Positions 51,300-62,437 are shown, numbered from the stretch's first letter. The stretch: DNA of 64,000 nucleotides from Laburnicola sp. R22_1 (GCA_014281115.1 JACONQ010000007.1:868001-932000), one strand, 5' to 3'. Notes: generated from the letters alone by a model not told the origin. Numbers and translations: made by a program.

Positions 51300-51545
51300 A
51301 AATTTTGAGCGCGCGTGCGCACCTATACTAGCACCTGGGCGGCTCTGCGCACGCCTATGCACTAAAAGCGCTCTAAGCGCACCTGCAATACTACTTTTTT
51401 TTAGCGTGCGTATGCGCAAGGTTGCGCAAGAATGCGCACCTATGCCGCTAGTGCACCTAGGGCATCTAGGGCACCTAGGGCACCTATGCTATTAAAATAA
51501 TGCTAATTAATTAGCAAATAAAGCTCTTTAATTAGCTAGAATTTA
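51300..51545 (-). repeat. Dispersed GTGC-rich repeat, copy 3 (less RIPped)
   Basis: Aligns with the reverse complement of 36690-36905 over about 200 bp. Internal GGGCAT/GGGCAC CTAGGG units are themselves repeated (CACCTAGGGCATCTAGGGC). It keeps many more GC positions than the isochore copies. Confidence 0.8.
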
Positions 51546-52212
51546 AAAAAAGCTTAGTAAGCTACTTAGTAAGCTTTTAAAAAAAGATTTCTTAAAGTAT
51601 AAAGTGAAAGTCTCTTACTAGATAGTAATTACTTGTTAATATAATAGTACTAATTACTAGCGTATTATATAGAACTTCTACCTAACTCTAAATTCTAGGT
51701 TTTATAGGTTTAAAAATAGAAAAAATATAGTTTTATAATTATTTAAAAGAATTAGATTAGGCGAAGATTAGTGGCTTGGCAAAGAACACTATTTTAAAAA
51801 GTATAAACTTTAATAACTTTTTAACTACTTTATTTTTATTAAAAAATTTTAAAAATTTTATATACTATATTATTAGTACTATATATTTATATAATAATAT
51901 TACGTAATATATATAATAACTAGTAAAATAAAGAGTTTTTTATTAATTACTAACTAATTACGTAATAAAAATGGTATTTTTAAATTAAATAATTAAAGAC
52001 TAGTGTTTTCTCTATAAATCTATTAAAAAATTAAAATTATAGCTTTACTAGTAAAAAAGTTATAAAGCTTTAAAAAAATTTCTTAGTTAGACTATTTGTG
52101 CACATTTGCGCAAGTCTGCGCATGTGTGCGCATCTCTAAGCATTTTGTGCTAGCAAATTGCCTGTGCAAAAATGCGCACGGTTGAGCAGCCTCTCTGGAA
52201 AAAACTTTCCTG

Positions 52213-52330
52213 ATGTATGTGGCGTTAAATTAACTACCTAGGGGCTTTCATCTTAAATAACATGACAAAAAAAGCAGAGCCCCCTGCTTAGTAAACAATA
52301 AGAGCCTAAAAAGGTGATAAAGGCTTAATT
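52213..52330. repeat. Element end shared with 6.95 kb
   Basis: Contains CTACCTAGGGGCTTTCATC, CTTAAATAACATGAC and AAAAAAAGCAGAGCCCCC, collinear with 6945-7060. Both copies lie at the edge of AT-rich DNA. Element type not determined. Confidence 0.65.
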
Positions 52331-52789
52331 TATTATTAGGCTAGTAGGGCTAGTATGCGTAGCACAGCCTTTTTTAGGGAAAAATTAAAGACCGCAAGGG
52401 GCCGAGTAGGTGGGGTTGAGAATCTTAAGAATATGACGCACAGAGTCGTGTATAATCTTATATCTTTAAACCTAGCCACATCTGCTTCCTTTGCTATATA
52501 TTGTATTAAGCTGTACAAAGCGCAGGGTTTGTTGTCTTAATCAACCTTCTAAGCGGATAATTGACTCTGGCTGAAAGTTTGTCAGCCGACAGCGCTCGCT
52601 CCCCCCTGCCCGCAATTGCTTTTTGGTAATTACACAGCATCCACCTGTTCGTATCTATTTATGTCTTTTCTTTTCTACTCGCACAGCGGTACATGCCCCA
52701 CATATAAGGCAGACAGTATGCTAAGAAGCCCCTAAAGTGCATCTATCTGTACTGTCCTTATGGATTAGTGCACACTTACCTGGTATCTA

Positions 52790-54538
52790 ATGGAGAATAT
52801 CAACTACGCGGTACCCGACGTCAGAGACGGCCCACAATTTTCGAAACTCGAGTCTGCTTTGGTCTCAGCCAACCCTACGGCCCGTCCAATATCGAGAGAT
52901 GGACAGCACGTCTTCAGACACCACAACAAGGAAGATGTCAACGTCAACGAACTGGACTTTGATTATAACGTCAATCCTGATGTTTGGCCATTAGCAAACA
53001 TCGAATCTGTACAGGATATGTTCGCAGGCGTTCTGTATCGCGAACACATTTCGAAGGAGGGAAATTTCAGCATAGAAACAATAATCGAATGCCTTCAAGT
53101 TGACGACGGGGGAGCTGAATGTCTGAATCTCAACCAAAGCGACCTTTCCGCCGTTCTCGAAGATGCAAAAGAGCGATGCGTTCAGGCTCCAGCTATATCA
53201 ACGTCAACCAAACCCACTCCAGGCGGTGCGACAACGCGAAAAGCCCTCATATTCTCTATCCCTCTCATACCAGCTTCTTCTGAATCATCGTATCAGTGGA
53301 AACTGCCGCTGACCAGGTCAAGCGTTGACCAGTTATTCACTTGCCTACAATTGAACCCAGGGTTCCTACCAAACCTATTGGGCCGACCAGACTACTGGGC
53401 CCCACAACCGCGATGGGATGAAGAAGACGGCCAATTCCTCAGTTGCGACTTCTTCTGCCAGCTTCCTCGATGGAACCTACAGGTCCAAGGTGCACCACTG
53501 TCCGTTTACTCGAAATATGACGCCCAAAGAGACCTCATCACATATGTGATATCGCACAAGCGGAACGATACGGTCATCAACTCCTTGCGCAAACTTCTCA
53601 GTCCGCTGGTTGATCACCATGCGAAATACCACATCAGCCATATCCTACAAGAAAGCCCTTTCGATATTCATGCCATAATCTGCAACCTCAACTTCGAGGC
53701 ATCCAAGTGGCATGTGAAACGCTTCCAGCGGTTCCAGTGGAATGCTGTAAACGGAGTAGACGACTTCCTCGCGCGCAAAGATCAAGGCAACCGCAAGAAG
53801 CTCGCAAGCATGCTCAAGGACCTACAGATTGTGGCTCAAAACGCAGATTCTCACTTAGCAAACGCACAAGTGTTCTTACACACCGCTAGGGGCATTCATC
53901 AGATGGCTCAAAGACTGGACGTTTCGAAGAGAGGACGAATCAGGTTCCGAACACTGGACATGATGTTGCATCTTATCCAAAGCATGGAAAAGCAACACAT
54001 GTGGTTCGCAAACTACAAAGGGAGGAAAGAAAACACTATGAACTTAGTCTTCCACTTCAACACACAGACCGATGCGCTGAACAACATCGAGTTGGCTGCG
54101 GACATGAAGAAGGACAGTACAAGTATGAATGCAATAGCTGGACTCACTATGATATTTCTACCTGGGACATTCACCGCAGTAAGTATACCTCTCGAAGCTA
54201 CAAATTACGTCCAATCTCAACTTGTGGCATCACAACAGCGCTAACACCTAGCATAGTCAGTACTTAGTGCTGGGATCTTCGAGTCCGAACCAGGTCAAGC
54301 ATCATTCCAAATAACCGGTCTTTGGTGGCTCTGGCTAGTCACGACACTTCCTATCACAATCATCACGGTTCTGTGTTGGTGGATATACAAAGTGCGTAAA
54401 CTGAACAGCATGAAACCAGTCCACCTATCCTTCGAAGGCATATCCAACACTGAGTCTGAAAACCGGGTAGAAGATAGGAGGAAGAGTTCGGTAACTACTG
54501 CATTTCAAGGTTTTCTAGGAAGGAAAAAAGTGGACTAG
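52790..54538 (+). CDS. CorA-like Mg2+ transporter-family membrane protein (fungal, no GMN seen)
   Basis: Exon 1 52790-54178, intron 54179-54256 (GTAAGT...CATAG), exon 2 54257-54538; 556 residues. A long soluble N-terminal part (about 1-440) precedes two membrane spans: LTMIFLPGTFTA|SVLSAGIF across the splice (about 455-471) and LWWLWLVTTLPITIITVLCW (about 485-505). The LPGTFxA stretch and two C-terminal helices are the hallmark of fungal CorA-like proteins. The GMN selectivity motif expected after helix 1 is replaced by AGIFESE, so cation transport is uncertain. An upstream conserved MKKDSTSMNAIAGLTMIF also fits. The 3' end overlaps a duplicated 90-bp segment. Confidence 0.82.
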
Positions 54539-54830
54539 ATCTTATTTCCTAGGCTGTGTATATTCCAAACGGCGTTAGAGTTAGACGCAATGTTTGGCCC
54601 TATTCAAATACAGACAACGAAAACCCGAACGCCAATTCAGTCTCGCTGCTTTATCTTGTTTCAATGCTTTTTTCAGATCCCCGACAGCTTTCCATCACAG
54701 CGTTGTACCGTGTACCGAAAGGTTTGCGATGATTTTCTCTCGATCTTACTTCCTAGGCTGTGTATCTTCCAAACAGCGTTAGAGTTAGACGCGATGTTTG
54801 GCCCTATTCAAGTACAGACAACGAAAACAT
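54536..54830. repeat. ~90-bp direct repeat pair downstream of the CorA-like gene
   Basis: 54537-54627 and 54741-54830 share TTCCTAGGCTGTGTAT, GCGTTAGAGTTAGACGC and ATGTTTGGCCCTATTCAA with few differences, offset 204 bp. The first copy starts at the CorA-like stop codon. Confidence 0.9.
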
Positions 54831-55034
54831 CCCTTTGAAAGATGACTATCTACTGCCAGCGTGTCAGCCACCTAGAACCAGCTCTAGATCACAATCCTCT
54901 TCTCTACCACAGCACACCACATCTGAAACACCATTCACGCTCCCCTCATCACTAACCCCCATCCTCAAAACCATGCCCACCAACCTCTTCCCTAAAAACC
55001 CCACCACACCCCCCAAAGCCAAAACTCCCTTACC

Positions 55035-56372
55035 ATGCGCAACCCACCCGACCCACGCACTCACTACCGCCTAACCCTCGCCTTCTCCACCCCCTCCACC
55101 GTCTCCCCCCAACTGTACGAATGGGTCACAACCGGGTTTCCCTTCCCCGTCAGTGTACACAACTTCGAAATATTCACCAGATTTCCGCTGTTTCGGGGAC
55201 CACGTTTCTCATCGCAGACTGAGCTTTATGAGCAGGAGGGCGCGGGGTACGATGCGTCGATGGAAGAATCTGATGTCTCGGGTGAACGGGAGAACTCGCA
55301 CTCTTCTCTTGAAAGCTTGATGCGGTTTATTGTGCGTACTGAGTTGGCGGAGGAGGTTAGATGGCGGCGGCACAGGCATGATTCTGTACGGGTATCGCCG
55401 GGGCGGGAGGTGCGAGAGGAAGAACAAGAAGAAGAGCAAGCATGGGGAGAAAAGGGGGAGCCGAAGTCGCAAGAAGGGAGCCGCGATGAGAATTCCGACC
55501 TGGAGATTCCAGAGCACGCATCGAGTAGTACATCCATGTACAACCCAAAGCGATCGACGTCAAACACGGCCATCGCGCCAGATTCCTCAAGTTCAGAATC
55601 GCAGAGTCGACAGCACAAATTTCCAACCCAGGAGAAACCCAACGACGCAAGCCGTGTCGAAGACCCCAATCCAGACCCCGCAGAGTACTCTTCCAGCGAG
55701 GACTCACTATACGCCGCCCCAAGACGACGCCTACAAACCCCCGAGCCACAAAACAGAGTGGAAGAATGGGAAGACCTATCCTCTTACAAAGAAACCAGCG
55801 ACTCGGACGTGGAGCCCGACCTCCCAGAAGACCACCGCACCACGTGGTTCCCTCCCACGCCGCCTCTCCGCGCATCTAGTCTGCGAAACGCTCACTTGGG
55901 ACCTCCGCCCTTGACGCTCGCACGCGTTCGCGTCTCTTCGCCAATGCCGTATAACCCACCGCTAGATCATGCTTTCCTGGACGCGGAAGATGACGCGTAC
56001 GAGCGTTGGCCTCTGTCGTATGCACGTGCGAACCACCTGGCTGGTTTGAAAGAGCGAGAATACCGCAACCTGGTGTTGGATGCTATTGACGAAGAGAACG
56101 TCCATATTGCGGCGCAGCAGCAGTTGATGCACGAGCGGGAGAGAGCGTCGCGAGATATTCCGAGCGCCAGATCCTCGCATGAGCCTGACAGGTATAGTCC
56201 AGCGGGTAGCTCCTATTCGCAGCGAACGATGTTCGCACGTGGCGAGCCTGGGTACCAACAGCGAGCGACTAATCAGCGTGATGCTACTAAACGTAGGCGG
56301 ATATGTGTGAGGTATCGGTTGTGTAGGCCCTTACGTCAAAGATTCTTGCGTACGAGAAAGCCGTATCCTTGA
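55035..56372 (+). CDS. Hypothetical, largely disordered protein (445 aa)
   Basis: A single long frame from ATG 55035 (MRNPPDPRTHYRLTLAF) to TGA. The start lies just after a different-frame ATG at 54974. A short N-terminal segment (about 25-65, YEWVTTGFPFPVSVHNFEIF) looks ordered. The remainder is rich in Glu, Ser, Pro and Arg, with acidic runs (EEEQEEEQ) and Ser-rich stretches, then a helical-looking part at about 335-385 (LSYARANHLAGLKEREYRNL, QQQLMHERERASRD). No known domain recognised. It is head-to-tail with the CorA-like gene and convergent with the GATA factor gene. Confidence 0.65.
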   Translation: MRNPPDPRTHYRLTLAFSTPSTVSPQLYEWVTTGFPFPVSVHNFEIFTRFPLFRGPRFSSQTELYEQEGAGYDASMEESDVSGERENSHSSLESLMRFIVRTELAEEVRWRRHRHDSVRVSPGREVREEEQEEEQAWGEKGEPKSQEGSRDENSDLEIPEHASSSTSMYNPKRSTSNTAIAPDSSSSESQSRQHKFPTQEKPNDASRVEDPNPDPAEYSSSEDSLYAAPRRRLQTPEPQNRVEEWEDLSSYKETSDSDVEPDLPEDHRTTWFPPTPPLRASSLRNAHLGPPPLTLARVRVSSPMPYNPPLDHAFLDAEDDAYERWPLSYARANHLAGLKEREYRNLVLDAIDEENVHIAAQQQLMHERERASRDIPSARSSHEPDRYSPAGSSYSQRTMFARGEPGYQQRATNQRDATKRRRICVRYRLCRPLRQRFLRTRKPYP

Positions 56373-56851
56373 GCTGGGGGCGATATGACATCCTGTCACT
56401 ACTGGGGGTTCGGCATGGCTGATTCTGGTTGCCTTCTGGCGTTCTTGGGATACGGGGAGAGACGGAAGAAGGTCGAATAGATCCTTACATTACTATGTAG
56501 TAGAAATGTAGCTTATTTGAAACTCTCAAGTTTCGTACTATCTAAGTTTTATCTAACCGCCTTTCATGCTGTGCGCGGCGACATGAGTCAACATAGCGAG
56601 CAGACAAAGTCCAATAGAGCCTAACGCCATGCTATTACGTCAAACGACGATTATCTAGCATCCCAAAATTTTGATCCAAAACTTAACCACATCATTCTCA
56701 GTAGTGAAGCCATATAACCGCGGGTTCCAGTCCGCTCTTCCCCCACATCGACAAGAGGAAAATAGTGATATTGGTGATACAATTTTTGAACATGTGAAGA
56801 CTCTGCGAATTTACTCTGGGGATTGAGTGTCATCATTTGTGAATTCGCTCA
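56373..56851. other. Intergenic between convergent genes
   Basis: About 480 bp expected to hold both 3' untranslated regions; no terminator signal, RNA gene or repeat could be identified. Confidence 0.5.
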
Positions 56852-58515
56852 TTATCCATTCTCTTGGCCATCCTCCAACTCTTCCAATTCCCTCTCGCGT
56901 CTCGCTAATTCCTGCCTCATATACTCTGCTTCTTTTCGAAGTCTCTCTTTACGTGCATATTTATCTTCTTGGGGGCCAGGAGACGGACCTGCACTCTGCC
57001 CTGATAAGTTCGAGAGCGATGGGTCGATGTTGGCGTTTTGTGTAGTGGATGGGTTCAATATCAACGAGATGGTATTTGGGCGATGCGGCACCGGGTGGGC
57101 AGGTCCTGACGCTACCTCACCTGGATCGAGAGTAGAACTTATACTACGTTTCCTAGGCGACGGTGCCCCGGTTTCGGTTGCTGAAGGTTGTGGAGCTCCC
57201 AGCTGAGATGATTGTGCAGTGCTGCTTTGATAAGTTGTAAAGTCGACGGGCACCGGTGCCCTAGTTCCTGACGAGACTATCTCACTCGATTCGATCGCAC
57301 TGGAAGGGTCCGGTGACACTGAATGTTCGAATGCAGGGGTTTGTGTTGCGCGCTGTTGGGGTGAATAGCTAGCAGTAGGTGATGACGCTTGTGTACTGTT
57401 GCCATCCGCCGGTACGATGCGTTTCCGTCGTTTGATTTCTTGCTTTTTCATTTCCACGGGACGATGCGCGTTGTGGAGCTTGTGATATAGACCTGTACGT
57501 TTTAGCGTCCATAGGCGTACAATTGCACCAGGTCACAGAAGAACAACACAGTTTAGACATACCACAAGCATTGCAGATAGGGTGGCCAGCTTCATCACGT
57601 CTCCAGAGAGGTGTTACAGTTGTTCCGCAGTTCTGACAGGCAGGGACTAGACTCGTGGGTGTTGAACCGCCCCTATCAGTCCCTGCGGCTGCTGAAGGCC
57701 CACTTGCTTGTGCCAGGGCAACTTGGGCTGTCTTGGAAACACGATTGTTGAACGCGGGACATCCGCTGCAGCCCTGCTGGCCTCCCATGCCATTACATCT
57801 GCCCCCACCAGGACATGTTCCGTCGGCTCCATGGTCTGCTGCGACATAGGTCGCAGATCGTGACGAGGCGCCTGTACTGCCCGGTGAATTACTTCTGTCG
57901 TGACCTTGACCTGGTACTGGACTCCGTCGAACAGGTAAAACTGGCTGGGACGGGGGGTTGCGCTTGAGGTTAACCGGACGCGACTGATTCCGTGCTTTCT
58001 GATACAGGCCGCAGGCATTACAAATGGTCTCACCGGCAGGCGAGCGGCGCCATAGCGGCGTCTTTGTCGTTCCACAGTTGCTTGACTATCTTTTAGCATG
58101 CATTCAACATAGTGCAAGATAGCTTCGATAGCCACGCACTAAGCATAGGAGAAACTGCGACGCACCTGCAGACCTGTCCCACCATAAGGGAATTCGGGGT
58201 AACCATATTGGGTTGCGGGAGTGACGCTGGCGTTGTTGGCATTGCCACTTGCTGAGGCTGCTCGCTTTCCCGCAGAGGCCGCGAATCTTCGAGGGAGTGA
58301 TAAATTTCAGGCGTCTCTCCTGGGGGCGGCGTTGCAGGCTGCTGACCTTGCGAGGAAGATGAGGTCGCGACCGCAAGAGAATCCTGCACCTGGTTCAACT
58401 GGCTGAGTTGCTCGGCCATCTCTACGTCCTCCCGGCTCAGCTCCCGTGACAGGTGGTGCGGAAGAGTCGGCGTTGGAGCCAACGACGTACCTCCGCTCCT
58501 TGAAGCATTCGACAT
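56852..58515 (-). CDS. sreA: GATA-type iron/siderophore repressor (SreA/URBS1/Sre family)
   Basis: Iron-responsive transcriptional repressor of siderophore biosynthesis and uptake. Three exons: 58515-58166, 58080-57563, 57492-56852 (introns 85 and 70 bp), 502 residues. Both introns fall inside zinc-finger coding sequence and splicing restores them exactly: finger 1 C116-x2-C119-x17-C137-x2-C140 ([20 protein letters not shown]), finger 2 C265-x2-C268-x17-C286-x2-C289 ([20 protein letters not shown]), each followed by GLY-K. Between them is the cysteine-rich block diagnostic of this family (Cys 206, 212, 221, 224; CPGGGRCNG then GCSGCP), thought to sense iron. The C-terminus is a charged coiled coil ([20 protein letters not shown]). 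ATG at 58515 chosen (MSNASRSGG). No siderophore gene lies in this window. Confidence 0.93.
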
Positions 58516-59766
58516 GATGTCTGGCAACAGCGCCGCCTTCGGAGAAGACGGACAGGGCAAGGATGAAGATACGGAGCGGCAGTGTTTGGTTGAGGTTATT
58601 GTAATCGGGCCGTCTGCGACCGCTTTGCGGCTGCTATAGCGGGCGCGAGACGTGGTGGGTCTATTTGTTCAAGTACTGGCTCCCAGTAGACGCAGTGGAT
58701 GGCGGCAACTGTGTCTAGGTACTTCGCTGACAGGGTGGTCGCGGTGGTTTGAAGCGGCGAGAAGGCACAGCCGGGGCTCGTCTTCTCCTTTATGGCGCGC
58801 GGTGAGTCCAGGGATGATCAGCTTGGTCCATAAGCCCTTTTCCGTTATCTGTTGCCTCTGTAACAGGCGTGAGCAGGCTTGCGATGATGCGTAACTGACT
58901 GTGGCCTTGGGGGTCGCAAGTTCGAGACCGATTGAAGGCCGACCAATCACGGGCTGGCTGATCATAAGCAACATCCTAGCTAGCGTTAGCGTGCTCTGCA
59001 CTCGTCATTGTCTCTTCACCGCATCGTTGCCCATCAAGCCAGTTCCGCCTCCATGTACAATTGCGTAGGTCCAACGACTGTGGCTTCTCTCAGGTCTTCT
59101 TGTAGACTAGGTAAACCGCTCGGCAGGGGCCCTATGCTGTCGGACAGTCGCAACAAGCAAACAACAAGCAAACCACCTTCCCACCAAGGTATCGTATCCT
59201 CTGTTTCGAGACTGAGCTTGCCTTCATTCGGGACCCGGCTTCCTCATCGGGGCCATCTGTAATGGGCACATTACATTTGCATTCGCTCTGGTCTCCCCGG
59301 CCAATGATATACTCAAAGCCGGCGAAAAGCAATGCCGCCACCCTGCGACTAGCGACCTAACCAACCATTGTGCCGGGCTCGCAGCTGCAGGAGGCAGCTG
59401 GGAAACACCATGGCTACTTGCATAATCACGTCCACAGGAATACTTACAGCAGCACGGGAGCACTGTTGGAACAAGGCAGTTTGTTCGTTTCTATCCATAC
59501 CGTAATAATACCACATGACAAACATTGCCACGCTTCAATCTCGATCCGCCGCCACTCTCTCTTCTCATGTCCAACCGACCGCGACAAAAATACAAGAATA
59601 GTTTCGCGAGACACTTGAACCGCAATATACCCTAAACATCGCAACACTGTTCGATCCCAAATCAACAGCATACACGAGCGAATAACACAGGTCCGCCCTT
59701 GTTCTTACAGTGCTCTTATGGCCCCCCGAGCCATCATCGACTGCCATCGTCGCAACGCAGAAGCTT
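58516..59766. promoter_or_regulatory. 1.25-kb region upstream of the GATA factor gene
   Basis: Between the GATA factor start and the 3' end of the TVP15-like gene (both minus strand). The length fits a long regulated promoter or 5' leader. Individual binding sites were not assigned. Short frames here have no domain support. Confidence 0.4.
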
Positions 59767-60638
59767 TCAGACTTGCTCGGCACCCCATCCGGCGTCGGCG
59801 TCGCGCATGTTTGCGGGCGGCTCGATCGACGGGATGAACTCCAAGGCGACATAGCCCACACCAACTATTCCCACAAGTGTGCCTGGAACGATGCGCCACC
59901 ATGACTCGCCGACGGCTACCGAGCCAACAAAGATGTAGACTACGAAAACATAAGCGGTTGGTTTTCTAAGGCAGGACAGAGTGACTTACAGATACCACGG
60001 CCAATGAACGAGAACATGAACGACGCATATCGGGCGACTTGCTGCGGAATTTGGAACTCTGCGCTGGCGTTAGCAGCTTTCCACACCAAAATTATGCGTG
60101 AACTGCCAGCCCCGTTACAGGCTCGGTCTCTGCCGCGAAATTCACCAAACTCTGGTAACGTGTTGGACAAATCGAAAGAGTTTATCGGGTTATAGGGAAC
60201 GCAAGCGGGTACGCGTATTAGGGAGTCGGCGAGACTGGGTACGAACCAAGAAGTGCCGTAGCTGCGTAGCATGTTAGCAACTGGTCCCTTGCGCACTGGA
60301 TCGATCATCTTACCAGCACCGAAGATTACCAGGTACACGCCGAGAATGATTGTAGAACTGGGGAGAACTGTCAGCGCCCGTGTGGAACCGAGGGCCGCAT
60401 GCGCAGTGCGTGAAGAAGACGACTGCGCCGGCACACTCACAAGCCATGAACGTCGATGAACTTGGTCACACCTCCAAGGATCATAAATACCGCAACGGCA
60501 AAATTCACCATGCGACTGCAACACTCGTTAGCCGGGGCCCTCCAATGTCTTCGCCATCTCTCCTCTGCGCTGAAGATGGCAGCTAGCTAGCTAGCCAGCC
60601 CCAGCCAGGCGCACTCACAAGATGTCGGAGAAGTCCAT
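59767..60638 (-). CDS. COPI-associated / TVP15-like Golgi membrane protein
   Basis: Small tetraspan protein of Golgi vesicles. Five exons by eye: 60638-60619, 60515-60441, 60357-60314, 60058-59990, 59939-59767; every join keeps frame and gives 126 residues. Spans: MVNFAVAVFMILGGVTKF, STIILGVYLVIFGA, then FQIPQQVARYASFMFSFIGR and IFYIFVGSV, and IVPGTLVGIVGVGYVALEFI. The FQIPxQVxRYASFMFSFIGRG stretch (split as written) and the tail IEPPANMRDADAGWGAEQV are characteristic of fungal COPI-associated proteins. The third intron (about 255 bp) is longer than usual here. With the acceptor GCTAACGCCAGCGCAG the segment before FQIP is a few residues shorter than I would expect, so that acceptor may be wrong. 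Confidence 0.85.
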
Positions 60639-61068
60639 GTCGGCGGACTGGTGAGAGAGATGTGGAAACCGCAGCTTGACCGAGGTGCGCAAGCGTGATG
60701 GGCAGGATGGGAGGCGCGACGGGAGGATGCGAAGGACACCGTGTTTGGACGTCTGAGGTTTCGCGCGACGTCGAGGTCGGTCGGAACTGCCAAGCTCTTC
60801 GCTTGCGCCTGCCTGCTAACGTCATAGTGGCCGCCTCGCCGCAACCGCAACCTCGGAAACGGACGGAAACTCACAACTACCCTTTTTCGTCGACACGTCG
60901 GCAGCAGCACTTCAGAGTATGCTTATTCATAGGCCATATTCTGTATTCTGCATTGCGCCCTTTCGGATGGCGAGTATCGCGCGTTGCTATCTAAATACTT
61001 GTCCCACGCCTCATCGACGCGTCAGCGCTGACCACGTGCACCTTTCCTACGATCCATCCAAGAAGAAA
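60639..61068. other. Intergenic, upstream of the TVP15-like gene
   Basis: About 430 bp between the TVP15-like start and the 3' end of the next minus-strand gene; no motif assigned. Confidence 0.4.
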
Positions 61069-61992
61069 CTACTCTACCCTATCATCCTCCTGATGTGGCT
61101 TAGGCGCCTCCTGGTACTGGTCAGCGACGGCAAGCACTCCGGAAAAGTCGCCTGGAACGCACTTCGGCTGTCCTGATTTAGAGCTATTACTCTTTGTCGA
61201 ACTCGGGGGTATCAGTTCCTCCTCCCATGGAAAAAGTCCCAGATCCCACTTCGGAGGGAAGACGACCCTTTCTCCCCTGGCATCCACACAAATGCCTGGC
61301 TCGGATACTACCTCGACGCTTGTTGTCTTCAGGATGCCTATATCGTTCCAATCCCTGATCTCTTGTAGAACCTCTTTCTCCACTTCTGCCGTACTCTCCG
61401 CTGAACTTTGGGTGCCATATTTGAAGATTCCTGGTCCGTCCGTCGTGTGTTCTGCAGGCTTGTTCCTTTCTGGCAATGCCTCCTCCGTTTGTGCTTGTTG
61501 CTGTTTCCCTTTGTCCACTTTCTCTCGTTCTTGTACCTGGACTTGCGTCTCCGACCCTGGGTTTTCATTACTTGTTGGGAGACTCTGGGATTTACTTTCT
61601 CTGCTTCCTCTAGCCAGTTTCGAAGCATCGCTTCTGCTGGATGCTGGCCTTGGTTGTTTTACCAGCTTACTACGTCTTTTGGGTAGCCAGCTGCTCTCCT
61701 CTAGCAGTTTCCGTGCACTCTCCTCGCGCCAGAAATCCCACAGCGAAGGTGTCTTATGTTCATCATCCTCTGCTGGTCCCTGCAAACGCCCATGATACTC
61801 TTCTATGGCCGTCAACCATTTTGGATCATCGTTCGTGTGCTCGTCCACTCTCCATCCCCATTTATGCAAGTCTTGTAGAATAATCTCATCCAGGGAGTCA
61901 AGTTGGCTAATAGCGTAGGTTGGCTTGGTAGCATCGGTAGAATCTGGTGGGTAGATTAGGTATGTCATATTGGTCGATCTTGTGAGGGGCAT
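61069..61992 (-). CDS. Hypothetical charged protein (about 307 aa)
   Basis: ATG 61992 (MPLTRSTNMTYLIYPPDS) to the stop at 61069; a second ATG at MTYLIYPP is equally possible. The N-terminal ~100 residues look folded (ISQLDSLDEIILQDLHKWGW, WLTAIEEYHGRLQG, SLWDFWREESARKLLEES), followed by a Ser/Lys/Glu-rich disordered stretch, and a C-terminal part with EIRDWNDIGILKTTSVEVV, VFPPKWDLGLFPWEEELIPP. Conserved-looking Trp/aromatic positions argue for a real gene. No known domain recognised. No intron needed. Confidence 0.65.
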   Translation of the reverse strand: MPLTRSTNMTYLIYPPDSTDATKPTYAISQLDSLDEIILQDLHKWGWRVDEHTNDDPKWLTAIEEYHGRLQGPAEDDEHKTPSLWDFWREESARKLLEESSWLPKRRSKLVKQPRPASSRSDASKLARGSRESKSQSLPTSNENPGSETQVQVQEREKVDKGKQQQAQTEEALPERNKPAEHTTDGPGIFKYGTQSSAESTAEVEKEVLQEIRDWNDIGILKTTSVEVVSEPGICVDARGERVVFPPKWDLGLFPWEEELIPPSSTKSNSSKSGQPKCVPGDFSGVLAVADQYQEAPKPHQEDDRVE

Positions 61993-62437
61993 TAGCAAGA
62001 ATCAGTAGCTGAGGAGGAGGCGATACTTGGGTATGTATGGCAGCGATCCCTCCGCTGAATTGAGTACAGGTTCTCCGATGATCGACATTGTGAAGTCTGG
62101 CTTCTAGCACTTCGACTTCGTAACTTTTTAGAGACGACGATTAAAGGCGCGGAGATGAACCACGGCGCCAGATAGCTACACGCGCAAGTGGCCGAATTAT
62201 CTCATACGTGGTCATTGGCAAACTGTCAGTACTAGGATGCTGTTCAAACAAACGGCGTTCGCGAGCAGCACCCTTCACAAACTCCAGATTCACAATGCAA
62301 ATCACATTGTCGCAAATAAACAATGTCCGACCCGCGTATTTCAAATACAGAGGTCATCCGTAACACAGCTAGTCCAGACTACTCAGAATCCGGAATTCCA
62401 GTTACAGCTTCATCGCTCCACATCAAGATTGCCCACC
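61993..62437. promoter_or_regulatory. Divergent intergenic region
   Basis: About 445 bp separating a minus-strand gene (ending its 5' side at 61992) from a plus-strand gene starting at 62438; likely holds both promoters. No element named. Confidence 0.4.

Larger units (their letters stand above)
50916..52789. other. Intergenic region with a 1.2-kb AT-rich repeat island
   Basis: 50916-51080 is upstream of the Ap4A phosphorylase. About 51090-52330 is AT-rich and consists of a 26-bp tandem array, a repeat shared in inverted form with 36.7 kb, unassigned AT-rich DNA, and an element end shared with 6.95 kb. 52331-52789 is normal sequence leading to the CorA-like gene, with a 60-codon frame at 52355-52540 of no recognised identity. 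Confidence 0.6.

Noticed and set aside
55209..55875. Several frames over 100 codons within the 445-aa gene
   Set aside because: Antisense or shifted shadows of a GC-rich, low-complexity coding region.
56700..56760. GGTTCCAGTCC resembling a tRNA T-arm
   Set aside because: No matching acceptor stem, D-arm or anticodon arm upstream on either strand.
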